DNA of 17,370 bases from Anaerolinea sp. (GTDB lineage: Bacteria; Chloroflexota; Anaerolineae; Anaerolineales; Anaerolineaceae): positions 1-17,370 of the forward strand of contig PNNU01000018.1 of NCBI GenBank assembly GCA_013824385.1. The letters run 5' to 3'. Shown here in pieces: positions 1 through 7,947 of this stretch (its first letter is position 1; the number at the start of each line of letters is the position of its first letter). Both the position numbers and the translations under genes were made by a program. The notes below the pieces were generated by a model. The model saw only the letters and a program-made list of their open reading frames with translations. It did no database searches and was not told the DNA's origin.

Positions 1-840
1 ATTTTCGCAGGTGACTGAGCTGCCTATATAGCACGTCAGCGCCTCATTTGCCAGTTCCCCGCTGAGCTTCTCATAAAACACTTGATACTGCCAGCCTGAA
101 ATGGTTAAATCCTCAGTAGTAGCTGAGAATAATACGAGGACAAATTGTCTGAACGGGTTTACGGTGCTGAGCGCCAAAATTGGATAAGTAATATTTGCCT
201 GTTTAAGGGCTTTTGATATGGCTTTATGGATACTCTTCTCCGAAAAAATCGGTTCATTTGAGATGCGAAACGACATTACATTGATGATGATGATCTGAAT
301 CTTCTTTTCTTTGCTGATCGGGTATCCCATCTTGTTCAGAAATTCCAATGAAGAGTTCGCATCTTCCGGGACTCGTGAGAACATTTCCATGACGATATGG
401 TCCATCAGCTCGGTCTCGTTTGTTTCGAGTAACTGCCCATATTGATATAGTCGGGTTTTTTTCCGCTGCTGATAGATATACTCCAACGCACGGTGCAGGC
501 ATTCCTCGATATCCTCATAAGGAGCCGGCTGCAGAATATAATCAAAGCAGCCCAGTTTTACACTCTCTTGTGCATAGCTGAATTCCGCATGGGAGGTCAG
601 CAGGATGCGAATTGTGTCAGGGTATTTCGCTTGTATTTTTTTATTGAGGTCGAGACCGTTTTCACCCGGCATTTCGATATCCGTCATCATGATGTCCACA
701 GGGGTTTCGCTGAACACCGCGAGTGCCTCTTCACTGCTTGCAGCAGAGCGAACAACATCAATTCCCAGATCTTTGAAGTGCACCCCTGACAATATGCCAT
801 TAATTACGGAAATTTGATCGTCAACGATAAGCACATTCAT
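1..840 (-). CDS. YesN-type response regulator, C-terminus cut by window edge
   Basis: This is the cytoplasmic response regulator partner of the histidine kinase just upstream. About 280 residues are visible, read from the ATG at 838-840 to the left edge. Residues 1-120 form a receiver domain: MNVLIVDDQ gives the acidic pair Asp7/Asp8, MMTDIEMPGENG gives the phosphoacceptor Asp54, and LLTSHAE gives Thr82. The lysine usual near the receiver end (KP) is Gln104 (YILQPAPYEDI). The following region (about 120-280) matches the linker of YesN/AraC-type regulators. The expected C-terminal AraC helix-turn-helix would lie outside the window, so that part is inference. A strong Shine-Dalgarno AGGAGAGG sits over the kinase stop codon, and the two genes are 16 bp apart, so they are co-transcribed. 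Such pairs usually sense extracellular carbohydrate and activate nearby transport or hydrolase genes. Confidence 0.9.
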   Translation of the reverse strand, partial: MNVLIVDDQISVINGILSGVHFKDLGIDVVRSAASSEEALAVFSETPVDIMMTDIEMPGENGLDLNKKIQAKYPDTIRILLTSHAEFSYAQESVKLGCFDYILQPAPYEDIEECLHRALEYIYQQRKKTRLYQYGQLLETNETELMDHIVMEMFSRVPEDANSSLEFLNKMGYPISKEKKIQIIIINVMSFRISNEPIFSEKSIHKAISKALKQANITYPILALSTVNPFRQFVLVLFSATTEDLTISGWQYQVFYEKLSGELANEALTCYIGSSVTCEN

Positions 841-856
841 TATCTTTTCCTCTCCT

Positions 857-2584
857 TCATTCGTGCCATATCGGAAGGTAAATCAATGAACATGCGCCGC
901 CGCTAGGAGCATTAAAAAAAGCTAATTGAAAATCATTTTGATAGATCAACGTCATCCTTCTTCTTAAATTACTGATACCGACGTGATATTGTTCGAACTG
1001 TTCGTCTGCCTCAGATAGTTTTTTCAGCATATCATTGCTGTATCCCACACCGTTATCGCTCAGGCGCAGCCTGATGTACGGCTTTTTCTCTAACTCTATT
1101 CGGTCGACCTGGACAAGAAATCGTAGAAATATTTTGTTACCCGGGTTGTACTTATAGGAGTTTTCCAAAAAGGTCTGTACAACCAGCGGCGGTACCTTAC
1201 AATCCAATAGACTTTGATCCACTTCAAGATTGAGCAGGAGTGGATTTGCCCGATCCATTTGAATGATTTGATAGTAATCCTGTGCTTCATCCAGCTCTGA
1301 TTTAAGGGTGACCAGCAATAGGTTGTCATGGAAAATATAACGTAGATGATTCGAGAAAGCTAATATCATCATCTTCATCTTTTCCATTTCGCTTTTTTCA
1401 GACATATTGTACAGACTTTTCAGGCAATTCAGAAAGAAATGCGACCTCGTTTGCAGTTGATAGTATTGCAGAAGTGCGTGGTCTTTTTCCTGTGTTTTAC
1501 TAATATTGTCCTGTTCCAAGTTGACCTTTTGTTCAACGAGTCGTTTCAGGGCAATCCTTATGGTGGAATATTCAAGGAGATCATCCTGATCTTGCAAAAG
1601 GTGCTCCTCGGCTTCAGAGCCCGCAAGCTTTTTGGAGGCGCTTGTGATCTGGTTGAGCGGATAGATTAAAAAGCGGCTTATAAACGAATATATAACGAAA
1701 AAAAGTAAACAAATGACAATGATCGCGATAAGGAAGAGGGTTACAGATATCTTCAAGTAACTCCACATTTCTTCCAGCGACATGACCCCACTCAAACCAA
1801 TTCCGAAGGTTTCATAATAATCTGATCGAATGATATTGCCCGCATGTAAGTTAATAAATATATTGTCGTTAACGTTTTTAATTCTATCGAGTGTTATGCC
1901 TTCACTATTTGTAAAATCCACATTAGTTAAGATTCGATCTTTCGTGAAAAAAACGTACTCGCTAATCTCCCTATTTGTTGTATGTGTGTCGATAAAAGCA
2001 TTAAGATCAAGCATTGAACACACATACATATCGCGTAGGCGATAAGTGTTCATCAGCAGTACGTTTTCTTCCTCCGAATATACCTGCCAACGCATAAGGT
2101 CGCTTTGCTTGGTGGATATCAATTGTTCTCTTATCCTGTTCATAAGGTCGATGCTCGCCTTGGTCACCGTGCCGCCGCTAAATTTGGAACCATACCCATA
2201 AAAATAAACGGATTTGGATTTATTGAAGATAAAAATAGCTCCGGTATCTGGCACTCTGTTTTGGATGGAATTTCGCAGATTATATTCCATCACGACCTTC
2301 TGCGGGTCGGATATGGTATCGGCTCTTGAAGATAATATTAAGAAATCGGTATCGTCGGAATAAACATTCTGATTGAAGAGAGTCAAATCTTCCAATACAT
2401 AGACGAGATTATTGAAGTATACGTCCAAAGACGTCTGGTTACTGGTTATCATCTGCTTTTCAAATGTCCATATTGAATAGACGCCGAACAATATGAAGCA
2501 AAGCAGCGTTATGAGCAGCAGTATGAAGAAATAACGTATCAGGCTTTTCTTGGCGGACCGTATTCTTTTCACAGTTGCTCTCAT
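857..2584 (-). CDS. YesM-type sensor histidine kinase
   Basis: This is a membrane sensor kinase of 575 residues that phosphorylates the response regulator encoded after it. A first membrane segment spans about residues 16-40, an extracytoplasmic sensor region about 41-277, and a second membrane segment about 278-308. A HAMP-like stretch (IYPLNQITSASKKL) and a coiled coil at about 340-372 follow. The His_kinase domain of the LytS/YesM type has its phosphoacceptor His382 in LQTRSHFFLNCL. The ATPase domain has the N-box PLVVQTFLENSYKYN (Asn475), DNGVG at 510-514, and HVGISNLRRRM at 534-544. The usual PHF of the H-box is SHF here. The ATG at 2582-2584 has only a weak upstream AAGAG. A perfect TATAAT on this strand lies about 20 bases upstream, so the leader is probably very short. 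The signal sensed cannot be read from the sequence; in the family it is typically a polysaccharide or oligosaccharide. Confidence 0.92.
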   Translation of the reverse strand: MRATVKRIRSAKKSLIRYFFILLLITLLCFILFGVYSIWTFEKQMITSNQTSLDVYFNNLVYVLEDLTLFNQNVYSDDTDFLILSSRADTISDPQKVVMEYNLRNSIQNRVPDTGAIFIFNKSKSVYFYGYGSKFSGGTVTKASIDLMNRIREQLISTKQSDLMRWQVYSEEENVLLMNTYRLRDMYVCSMLDLNAFIDTHTTNREISEYVFFTKDRILTNVDFTNSEGITLDRIKNVNDNIFINLHAGNIIRSDYYETFGIGLSGVMSLEEMWSYLKISVTLFLIAIIVICLLFFVIYSFISRFLIYPLNQITSASKKLAGSEAEEHLLQDQDDLLEYSTIRIALKRLVEQKVNLEQDNISKTQEKDHALLQYYQLQTRSHFFLNCLKSLYNMSEKSEMEKMKMMILAFSNHLRYIFHDNLLLVTLKSELDEAQDYYQIIQMDRANPLLLNLEVDQSLLDCKVPPLVVQTFLENSYKYNPGNKIFLRFLVQVDRIELEKKPYIRLRLSDNGVGYSNDMLKKLSEADEQFEQYHVGISNLRRRMTLIYQNDFQLAFFNAPSGGACSLIYLPIWHE

Positions 2585-2602
2585 CTCTTGATTTCGCTTA
2601 TC

Positions 2603-2625
2603 ATTATATCAAGTCGTATTTAGAA
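2603..2625 (-). promoter_or_regulatory. Candidate promoter of the two-component operon
   Basis: On the minus strand a consensus -10 hexamer TATAAT occupies 2603-2608. A TTGC-containing -35-like element lies 15-17 bases upstream and is not a good match. Transcription from this -10 would start near 2596, leaving only about a dozen bases before the kinase ATG at 2584. That fits the absence of a strong Shine-Dalgarno sequence. Confidence 0.4.
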
Positions 2626-2882
2626 GCAAGTTTTCACATTTGTGATTATTTCCGTGGCTTTCATCTGTACTCGAATCATACAGGAGAGCTTCTTGCTTAA
2701 TCACTTTACTTTGAAATGTCTCATGTTATCATTAATGGCTCCAATACAAAAACTTGTTTATTGAAATGAGAGATAGATTATTAACCACTTGGAAGGATAT
2801 TTTGGAGTTTTTGAGAAGCTTTTAGTTTCTTTTTAAGCAATAAGCTCCACTTTCAAATGATCTACTTGATGAAACGATCTTT

Positions 2883-2912
2883 TTGAAGCAGAGTCATTAA
2901 TTATTATATTAT
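2883..2912 (+). promoter_or_regulatory. Candidate promoter of the YesL-like gene
   Basis: TTGAAG at 2883-2888 is followed after 16 to 18 bases by overlapping -10-like hexamers TATATT (2905-2910) and TATTAT (2907-2912). The position, about 40 bases before the gene's start codon, is suitable. The surrounding DNA is AT-rich, so chance matches are likely. Confidence 0.35.
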
Positions 2913-2951
2913 GATATTGCTCTGAAAAACTTAACCGGAGGTATATAAATA

Positions 2952-3605
2952 TTGCGTACTCTTTTTAATCCGGATGGACCATTGTTCTTATTTGGGGAAC
3001 AATTATTTAACATTATGGTGGTCAGCATCCTGTGGGTAATCTGTTGCATTCCAATCGTTACCATTCTTCCCGCGACATCTGCACTTTATTACGTGGCGGT
3101 CAAACAAGTGCGTAAAAACAACGGTTCGTTTTTGAATAACTTCTTTGGATCCTTTCGCGATAGTCTACGAACCGGTATTCCCCTGACATGTATAGTTCTG
3201 ATTTACGCCACCGCCATGGTCGCCGTCATTTGGACAATGAACAGCATGACCAAGAATGGAACGACAATTCTGGCAAGTGGTTATTTATCCTTTGCAGCCA
3301 AAGCGCTTCTGCTGCCATTGTTGTTTATTCAGCCTTATCTTGCACCGGTTATTTCACGTTTTTCTATGAGTGTCGGCGCACTTTTGAAACTAAGCATTGT
3401 GATGTCCCTTCGTTTTTTCTGGCGGACTATTCTTTTGTTGGTGTTATTCACCGGATCTGCAATTCTTCTCTGGTTCATTCCGTACTTGATTGTTGTTTTG
3501 CCGGGAGCATGCGCATTGGTGTGTTCGTTTATATTGGAGCCGGCATTACGCAAATATATGCCAAAACACGATACAAATGAACCAATACCCTGGTATTGGG
3601 AATAA
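2952..3605 (+). CDS. YesL/DUF624 family membrane protein
   Basis: This is an integral membrane protein of 217 residues in the DUF624 (YesL) family, whose biochemical role is not established. Family hallmarks are the N-terminal LFNPDGPLFLFGEQLFNIMVV, the first membrane segment ending in CCIPIVTILPATSALYYV, and the C-terminal PWYWE. Hydrophobic segments lie at about 18-42, 76-97, 105-132, 158-178 and 179-197. Start choice: TTG at 2952 is preceded by GGAGG at 2937-2941 with 10 bases spacing, and no in-frame ATG gives the conserved N-terminus, so TTG initiation is likely. In Bacillus and Paenibacillus relatives, YesL-type genes sit with YesM/YesN kinases and sugar ABC transporters. Here it is divergent from that pair, which supports an accessory role in sensing or uptake of carbohydrate. 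That role is inference. Confidence 0.85.
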   Translation: MRTLFNPDGPLFLFGEQLFNIMVVSILWVICCIPIVTILPATSALYYVAVKQVRKNNGSFLNNFFGSFRDSLRTGIPLTCIVLIYATAMVAVIWTMNSMTKNGTTILASGYLSFAAKALLLPLLFIQPYLAPVISRFSMSVGALLKLSIVMSLRFFWRTILLLVLFTGSAILLWFIPYLIVVLPGACALVCSFILEPALRKYMPKHDTNEPIPWYWE

Positions 3606-4185
3606 GGTCGCCGATATTCATCGTCATGTGTAAAACGGGTGGAATGTTTATGGCTATAAACCCTTTGTGTCGACAAACGTCTCAAACGCAGGTTTCATTT
3701 TTCTCACCGTTATGGCTCATCCCACACTTTCTAAAATGCTTATAGAAGACATTGAGGACAGTGAAGGTAATGCGATTGATATCTAATCTGAATAAAAGAA
3801 AAGTCTGAAAAACCAGATATTTCTTTATAATGGTCTGAAATGGAAAATCTTATTAATTCAAAAACTGACCAACATTAGTAGACCTAACCAGAAAAAATAC
3901 GCCTCATTATATTGTCTTTCTAAGCTTTTTCTATGTCCTTTTGTTTTAGCAAACGCCATAAATCCACAAATAGAACGATACGGGCACAATCAAAGTTAAA
4001 GAGAAGCAGCGATCTCAAGAGACAATAGATTGAAACCGTTGGATTTTGGGTGAAACATCAATAATTGGATTGTAGTTGTACATGAACGCTAATACGCACC
4101 ATCGGTATGAGATGTTTGAGAACCACCCTCCCCAAACTAAGGAGAACCTCAACAATCGAGTCGGAACCAGCACTATTAATGGAAT
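3606..4185. other. Gene-poor convergent gap
   Basis: About 580 bp separate the convergent ends of the DUF624 gene and the LacI-type gene. A 50-codon open frame in the left part (3634-3786) looks protein-like and is listed separately. An AT-rich imperfect hairpin (arms 3795-3807 and 3814-3826, 11 of 13 pairs) has no proper T-tract. I see no other gene, RNA or repeat in the rest. Confidence 0.5.
3634..3786 (+). pseudogene. Possible 3' remnant of a degraded coding gene
   Basis: The frame runs from just after a TAA (3631-3633) to a TAA at 3784-3786 and encodes 50 residues without an ATG or GTG start near its beginning. Its composition is protein-like: it opens GWNVYGYKPFVSTNVSNAG and closes with the acidic stretch IEDIEDSEGNAIDI. 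It reads like the C-terminal end of a beta-rich domain. I do not recognise a family. It is in a different frame from the DUF624 gene, so it is not a simple read-through of it. Chance cannot be excluded at this length. Confidence 0.2.
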
Positions 4186-5190
4186 CTATGGTATGGCTTT
4201 AGTAGATTTTCGTTCAATAATCGAAACAGGTAATATGGTTTCTTGTATTTCATCAATCACTTCGCCATCAAGATGTTCGAGTAATCTCTGAGTGGCAAGT
4301 CGACCCATTTCATATGCTGGCTGATCTGCAACAGTCAAAAAGGGATCCACGACAATTGCCAAGGGGAGGTCATCAAACCCCACAACTGACATTTCACCTG
4401 GAACGCTCACTTGCGCGTCACGAAGTGCTTTTAGTGCTCCAATAGCGATGAAGTTATTACTCGCAAACATGGCTGTTGGCCTGGGAGTCATTGAAAGAAG
4501 TTTTTTGGTCATCTGGTATCCACTATCAACAGAAAACTCCCCCGAGAAAACCAATTGATTGCGTAATTCCAAGCCTGTTTCTTGTAGAGCAAGTTGATAT
4601 CCGGCCATGCGGTCTTCGGCAGATGACACACCATGCGGGCCTCTGAGGATAGCAATATTTCGGTGACCTAATTTAATGAGGAGCTTAACTAATTGGTAGG
4701 CACCTCCTTTAGAATCGCAGCGAATAACATCTACCTCGGTATTTGGCAAACTGCGATCCAAAAGCACAACTTGAACATTTTGTTGTCGTAAAAACTCAAT
4801 CGGGTTTTCTTCACTGGAAGCTGGAACTAATAGAACCCCATCAACCTGCTTCTGGATTAACGTTTGTAAATACGCTTTTTGTTTTTGCGCAGATTCATCG
4901 GTATTACAAAAAATTACATTGTAATCTTTTTCACTAGCCGCATCTTCAACACCACGAGCTACAGTGGTCCAAAAAGGGTTGGTAATATCGGTAATCACAA
5001 GAGCGAGTGTGTGAGTTCTTTTTGATTTTAAGCTTCTGGCTAATATATTGGGGACGTAATTTAACTGTTCAGCGGCTTGTTTTACTCGTTGCCGAACATC
5101 TTCGCTGGCATATCCTGAGTCATTAATGACTCTGGAAGCTGTGATAGGAGCTACACCGGCTAAGTTTGCGACTTCACGAATAGTTGGCAT
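4186..5190 (-). CDS. LacI/GalR-family transcriptional repressor
   Basis: This is a sugar-responsive DNA-binding regulator of 334 residues from the ATG at 5188-5190. The N-terminal helix-turn-helix is TIREVANLAGVAPITASRVIN, and the hinge helix follows in NILARSLKSKRT. The remainder is a periplasmic-binding-like effector domain: ALVITDITNPFWTTVARGVED, then DGVLLVPA, AMFASNNFIAIGALKAL and VGFDDLPLA, as in LacI/PurR/RbsR proteins. A TTG at 5202 in frame would add four residues, but the ATG gives the standard MPTIREVA start. It is last in a minus-strand run of sugar-nucleotide genes, 300 bp after the mutarotase gene, so it may have its own promoter. Two LacI-type palindromes at the divergent promoters near 9930 and 10323 are its most plausible targets, which is inference from position. 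The effector is probably a monosaccharide or its phosphate. Confidence 0.93.
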   Translation of the reverse strand: MPTIREVANLAGVAPITASRVINDSGYASEDVRQRVKQAAEQLNYVPNILARSLKSKRTHTLALVITDITNPFWTTVARGVEDAASEKDYNVIFCNTDESAQKQKAYLQTLIQKQVDGVLLVPASSEENPIEFLRQQNVQVVLLDRSLPNTEVDVIRCDSKGGAYQLVKLLIKLGHRNIAILRGPHGVSSAEDRMAGYQLALQETGLELRNQLVFSGEFSVDSGYQMTKKLLSMTPRPTAMFASNNFIAIGALKALRDAQVSVPGEMSVVGFDDLPLAIVVDPFLTVADQPAYEMGRLATQRLLEHLDGEVIDEIQETILPVSIIERKSTKAIP

Positions 5191-5502
5191 TATTGTGATC
5201 AACCCCGGTACTAGTTATAAATATCTGATAATTATGACCCTTGAAAACATCTGGTCATTCGAGCGAGAAAACCGGAATGAAGTTTTATATTCAAATAAAG
5301 TATACACGAAATCAATAATATGTATGAAGCACGTGCCGAAGTACAGATATGCAACATGTTATTGTGGTTAAAATGTTTGCCAAAACAGAGTGGAAACAAA
5401 GGAGATATTTAAAAGAATTAAAAGCATGACTTTATGAGAGTATTTACTGTAAATTTGCGAAAAAGATAAAAGAGGATAATTCTCACTCCACCCATTGAAA
5501 AA
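5191..5502. other. Intergenic region upstream of the LacI-type gene
   Basis: This AT-rich stretch of about 310 bp lies between the mutarotase stop and the repressor start. It probably carries the repressor's promoter on the minus strand. A loose candidate is TTGATT with a GAATAT about 17 bases on (near 5285-5313), but no element is convincing. No copy of the ATGGTA-N4-TACCAT operator is visible, so there is no direct sign of autoregulation through that site. No ORF or structured RNA was recognised. Confidence 0.4.
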
Positions 5503-5892
5503 TTACTCCGATTCAATGATCATATTGGCATACTGTATGGAATCTCCAGTTCGGATAAGCCCTATTGCACGAGGAACTCTTAACTTAAAATCAATATGTG
5601 GTTCATATTTAATTAAGACATCCCCTCTTGAAACTGCATAATCGTTGATAACCGATCTCGAGTTGTTTTTCAAAAACTCGGAAGCCATAAAGATCTGTCC
5701 AATATTAAAATTATTCTTGATTGCATCAAATACTTGTAAAACAGTAGGAATATCATCAATAAGAGAAATATCAACAGTTTCTATCATGGGCCAAAATGGA
5801 AAACCGCGATCTGCAATGACCAACGTATTGGTATGTCTAATACGCGCTAAAAGAGATAATATTTGCGGATTTAGAAGACCTGTTTTTATCAT
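5503..5892 (-). CDS. RbsD/FucU family sugar mutarotase
   Basis: This 129-residue cytoplasmic enzyme belongs to the family that interconverts sugar anomers or ring forms (D-ribose pyranase RbsD, L-fucose mutarotase FucU). The N-terminal signature IRHTNTLVIADRGFPFWP carries His20 and Asp28, the positions of the conserved catalytic or binding pair. The C-terminal TGDSIQYANMII matches the family's TGE-x-x-PYANI motif with its conserved Tyr and Asn. The protein ends a few residues after this motif, slightly short of typical members. The ATG at 5890-5892 has AAGGATC upstream. It sits 60 bp after the mannose-1-phosphate guanylyltransferase gene in the same direction. Near a GHMP kinase and a GDP-L-galactose-forming epimerase, a FucU-like role on L-fucose or L-galactose is attractive, but the substrate cannot be read from sequence. 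Confidence 0.85.
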   Translation of the reverse strand: MIKTGLLNPQILSLLARIRHTNTLVIADRGFPFWPMIETVDISLIDDIPTVLQVFDAIKNNFNIGQIFMASEFLKNNSRSVINDYAVSRGDVLIKYEPHIDFKLRVPRAIGLIRTGDSIQYANMIIESE

Positions 5893-5952
5893 AATTGATC
5901 CTTCAATTTCTCAAAATGTTAATCAAAGCCTGTGAATTTTTTTTGTTTCCTT

Positions 5953-7023
5953 TTAAATGTATTGCGATAAATCTTCTTTCTTTAGGTGTTCAACCAATGC
6001 TTTTACATCCTGCTCGCATTCTTTGGAACAAATCATCACAACATCCTCGGTGTCAATGATAACCAGATTTTCAACACCCATGGTTGCGATCAGACGTTTG
6101 TTTCCAAAGGACAGTGTGTTTTTTGTATCAATGGAAATATGAGACCCTAAAAAGATGTTGTGATCTTGATCTGCCGGTAAAAGATCTATCAGGCTTCCCC
6201 AGCTACCGATATCTGTCCAGCCAATGTCTACAGGAATTACGACTGTGTTTTTTGCCCCTTCCATGATTCCATAATCAATTGTATTCTTTGTAATGAGAGG
6301 CCAAATAGTATTCAATACAATTGAGTACTCAGAAGTCAATAGCGCATTCTTTACTTGCATTAATTGAGCAAATAATTTGGGCATTTGGTGCTCAAATTCA
6401 GTTATTATTTGAGAGGCTTTCCAAACGAACATGCCGCTGTTCCAGGAAAAATTGCCGCTTTTCAGCATTTGTTGTGCTTTTACGAGGTCAGGTTTTTCAA
6501 TGAACTGCTTAACTTTATAAACAGAAAATCCATTTAACTTATTGATTATTTCGTCTTGTTGGATATATCCAAAACCTGTGGAGGGGGATGAAGGTTGAAT
6601 TCCTAATGTGACTAATTTTCCTTCGCGAGCTATATTTTCTGCAACTTCTAAAATGTTACAAAAATGAGTTACTTTTGTTATATAGTGATCGGCTGTGAGA
6701 ATGACCATACATGCATCTGGATCACGTTGCAACAAATGTATTGATACCAGCCCGATGGCAGAAGCTGTGCCGCGACCTTCTGGTTCAAGAATGAAGTTTT
6801 CTGCTGGGATTTCAGGGTATTGTTCTTGAAGAATCTTAGCATGTTGCGGAATGGTGACCACCAAAATCCGTTGATAAGGGAATACAGGGGTGATTCGTTC
6901 AACCGCATATTGGAACATCGTTTTATCTCCAACAAGCTTTAATGCCTGTTTTGGGTACGCTCTTCTACTGAGCGGCCATAAGCGAGTTCCAGATCCTCCG
7001 GCCATTATTACTGCATAATACAT
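5953..7023 (-). CDS. manC: Mannose-1-phosphate guanylyltransferase
   Basis: This enzyme makes GDP-D-mannose from mannose-1-phosphate and GTP in the cytoplasm (EC 2.7.7.13). It has 356 residues, matching the single-domain form without the C-terminal phosphomannose isomerase cupin of longer ManC/AlgA proteins. The nucleotide-binding signature is MAGGSGTRLWPLSRRAYPKQ at the N-terminus. Further hallmarks are ILEPEGRGTASAIG, LTADHYI, the sugar-phosphate-binding FIEKP, WNSGMFVWK, and VDIGWTDIGSWGSL. The start is the ATG at 7021-7023 with a strong AAGGAGG about 10 bases upstream. It follows the tandem nucleotidyltransferase gene after about 100 bp with no recognisable gene between. Its product is the substrate of the 3,5-epimerase encoded first in the same run, so the two enzymes form a consecutive pathway. 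Confidence 0.93.
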   Translation of the reverse strand: MYYAVIMAGGSGTRLWPLSRRAYPKQALKLVGDKTMFQYAVERITPVFPYQRILVVTIPQHAKILQEQYPEIPAENFILEPEGRGTASAIGLVSIHLLQRDPDACMVILTADHYITKVTHFCNILEVAENIAREGKLVTLGIQPSSPSTGFGYIQQDEIINKLNGFSVYKVKQFIEKPDLVKAQQMLKSGNFSWNSGMFVWKASQIITEFEHQMPKLFAQLMQVKNALLTSEYSIVLNTIWPLITKNTIDYGIMEGAKNTVVIPVDIGWTDIGSWGSLIDLLPADQDHNIFLGSHISIDTKNTLSFGNKRLIATMGVENLVIIDTEDVVMICSKECEQDVKALVEHLKKEDLSQYI

Positions 7024-7125
7024 TCTTTGTTTTCCTCCTTATGCCATCAAGGATCCTAAGCAATGCAGATGGACAACAATTGGAACATCGCCATCGCTTC
7101 TGGAATTAGTAGTTATGATTGAGTA

Positions 7126-7947
7126 TTAAAATCCACGCAAAGCAGTACTTTGTCTTGCAGCTAAACCTGGTTTAGGTGCACGTTTTAATACCTTATATTG
7201 AAGATTGCGTTCCTGACAGAACTTGCGTTTATCTGGTACATCGCCATCTTCGTTTACCACATAGAGATCTGGTTGAATGAGGTCGATTTCAGGCTCTGCA
7301 TCCATCCAACCGTGTCCGGTTGAAATAAGTGCTTGTTTGACAAAACGGATCGATTGCACCATGTAAAGACGTTCATATTCCGGAAACAATGGATGCCCTT
7401 CACCTTTGAGCAATTGCAGGTTTTGATCATGTCCAACAACCACGTAAAGATCACCCAATTCGGAAGTTTCTTCAAAGAAACGAATGTGTCCTGTGTGAAG
7501 CCAATCAAAGCTACCAGAAACAATGACCTTTTGGTTGGAAGATGAAGGTTCCATGTTAAACGGAATAATTGGAAATAATTGTAGGTTATGTTCTTTAATT
7601 ATTGATAATTGAAATCCTTGTTTCGAACAAAAAGAGCGTTTACTTGGATTGTCTTCTGTTTCTTCTACAGCCCAAAAATCAGGGGTGATGAAATTTAGCA
7701 TAGGAAATTCATCGCTGTTTGGCAATTCATCTATCAAAATCACTTGATTTACATAACGGATGGATTCAATAAAATATTTTCGTTCTACTTGAGGAAATTC
7801 TGGTGTTTTACCTTCCACAAGTTCAAAAAGCTCATCAGACCAAAGTAAAACTGTTAATTCTCCAAGCTTGGATGCTTCTTGCAAGAAACGAACATCACGA
7901 GATTTAATATTATTAAAACTACCAACAACAATAATGTTTTTCATCAT
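7126..7947 (-). CDS. Tandem HIGH-type nucleotidyltransferase (cytidylyltransferase-like)
   Basis: This 273-residue protein has two copies of the cytidylyltransferase-like (HxGH superfamily) fold. Domain 2 (about 139-273) looks active: VSGSFDWLHTGHIRF with HTGH at 151-154, LLKGEGHPLFPEYER, and a C-terminal ARQSTALR resembling the ISTSxxR motif. Domain 1 (about 4-125) aligns in order (VVGSFNNIKSRDVRF, VEGKTPEFPQVERKY, SIRYVNQVILI) but has KSRD where HTGH should be, so it is probably catalytically dead and structural. The family transfers NMP from an NTP to a phosphorylated alcohol or sugar (TagD, HldE C-domain). The ATG at 7945-7947 overlaps the stop of the GHMP kinase gene by four bases (ATGA), which implies translational coupling. 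The likely reaction is NTP plus the kinase's sugar-1-phosphate giving an NDP-sugar; the nucleotide (CTP, ATP or GTP) is unknown. Confidence 0.85.
   Translation of the reverse strand: MMKNIIVVGSFNNIKSRDVRFLQEASKLGELTVLLWSDELFELVEGKTPEFPQVERKYFIESIRYVNQVILIDELPNSDEFPMLNFITPDFWAVEETEDNPSKRSFCSKQGFQLSIIKEHNLQLFPIIPFNMEPSSSNQKVIVSGSFDWLHTGHIRFFEETSELGDLYVVVGHDQNLQLLKGEGHPLFPEYERLYMVQSIRFVKQALISTGHGWMDAEPEIDLIQPDLYVVNEDGDVPDKRKFCQERNLQYKVLKRAPKPGLAARQSTALRGF

Larger units (their letters stand above)
2585..2951. other. Divergent intergenic region between the kinase and the YesL-like gene
   Basis: This 367-bp AT-rich spacer has no credible ORF. It must hold the promoters of both the two-component operon (leftward) and the DUF624 gene (rightward). 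Candidate core elements are listed separately. I see no clear LacI-type palindrome and no tRNA-like or riboswitch-like structure. A poor repeat built around TTGAAATG occurs near 2711 and 2761, but it is too degenerate to call an operator. Confidence 0.5.

Noticed and set aside
3188..3685. Open frames of 130 and 116 codons overlapping the DUF624 gene on both strands
   Set aside because: They are out-of-frame shadows of a membrane protein gene with clear family hallmarks.
3795..3826. Hairpin as a terminator for the DUF624 gene
   Set aside because: The stem is AT-rich with two mismatches, lies about 190 bases past the stop and lacks a T-tract, so it is not convincing.
4076..4291. A 71-codon plus-strand frame in the gap
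   Set aside because: Its second half is antisense to the C-terminus of the LacI-type gene and the first half has no ribosome-binding site or recognisable sequence.
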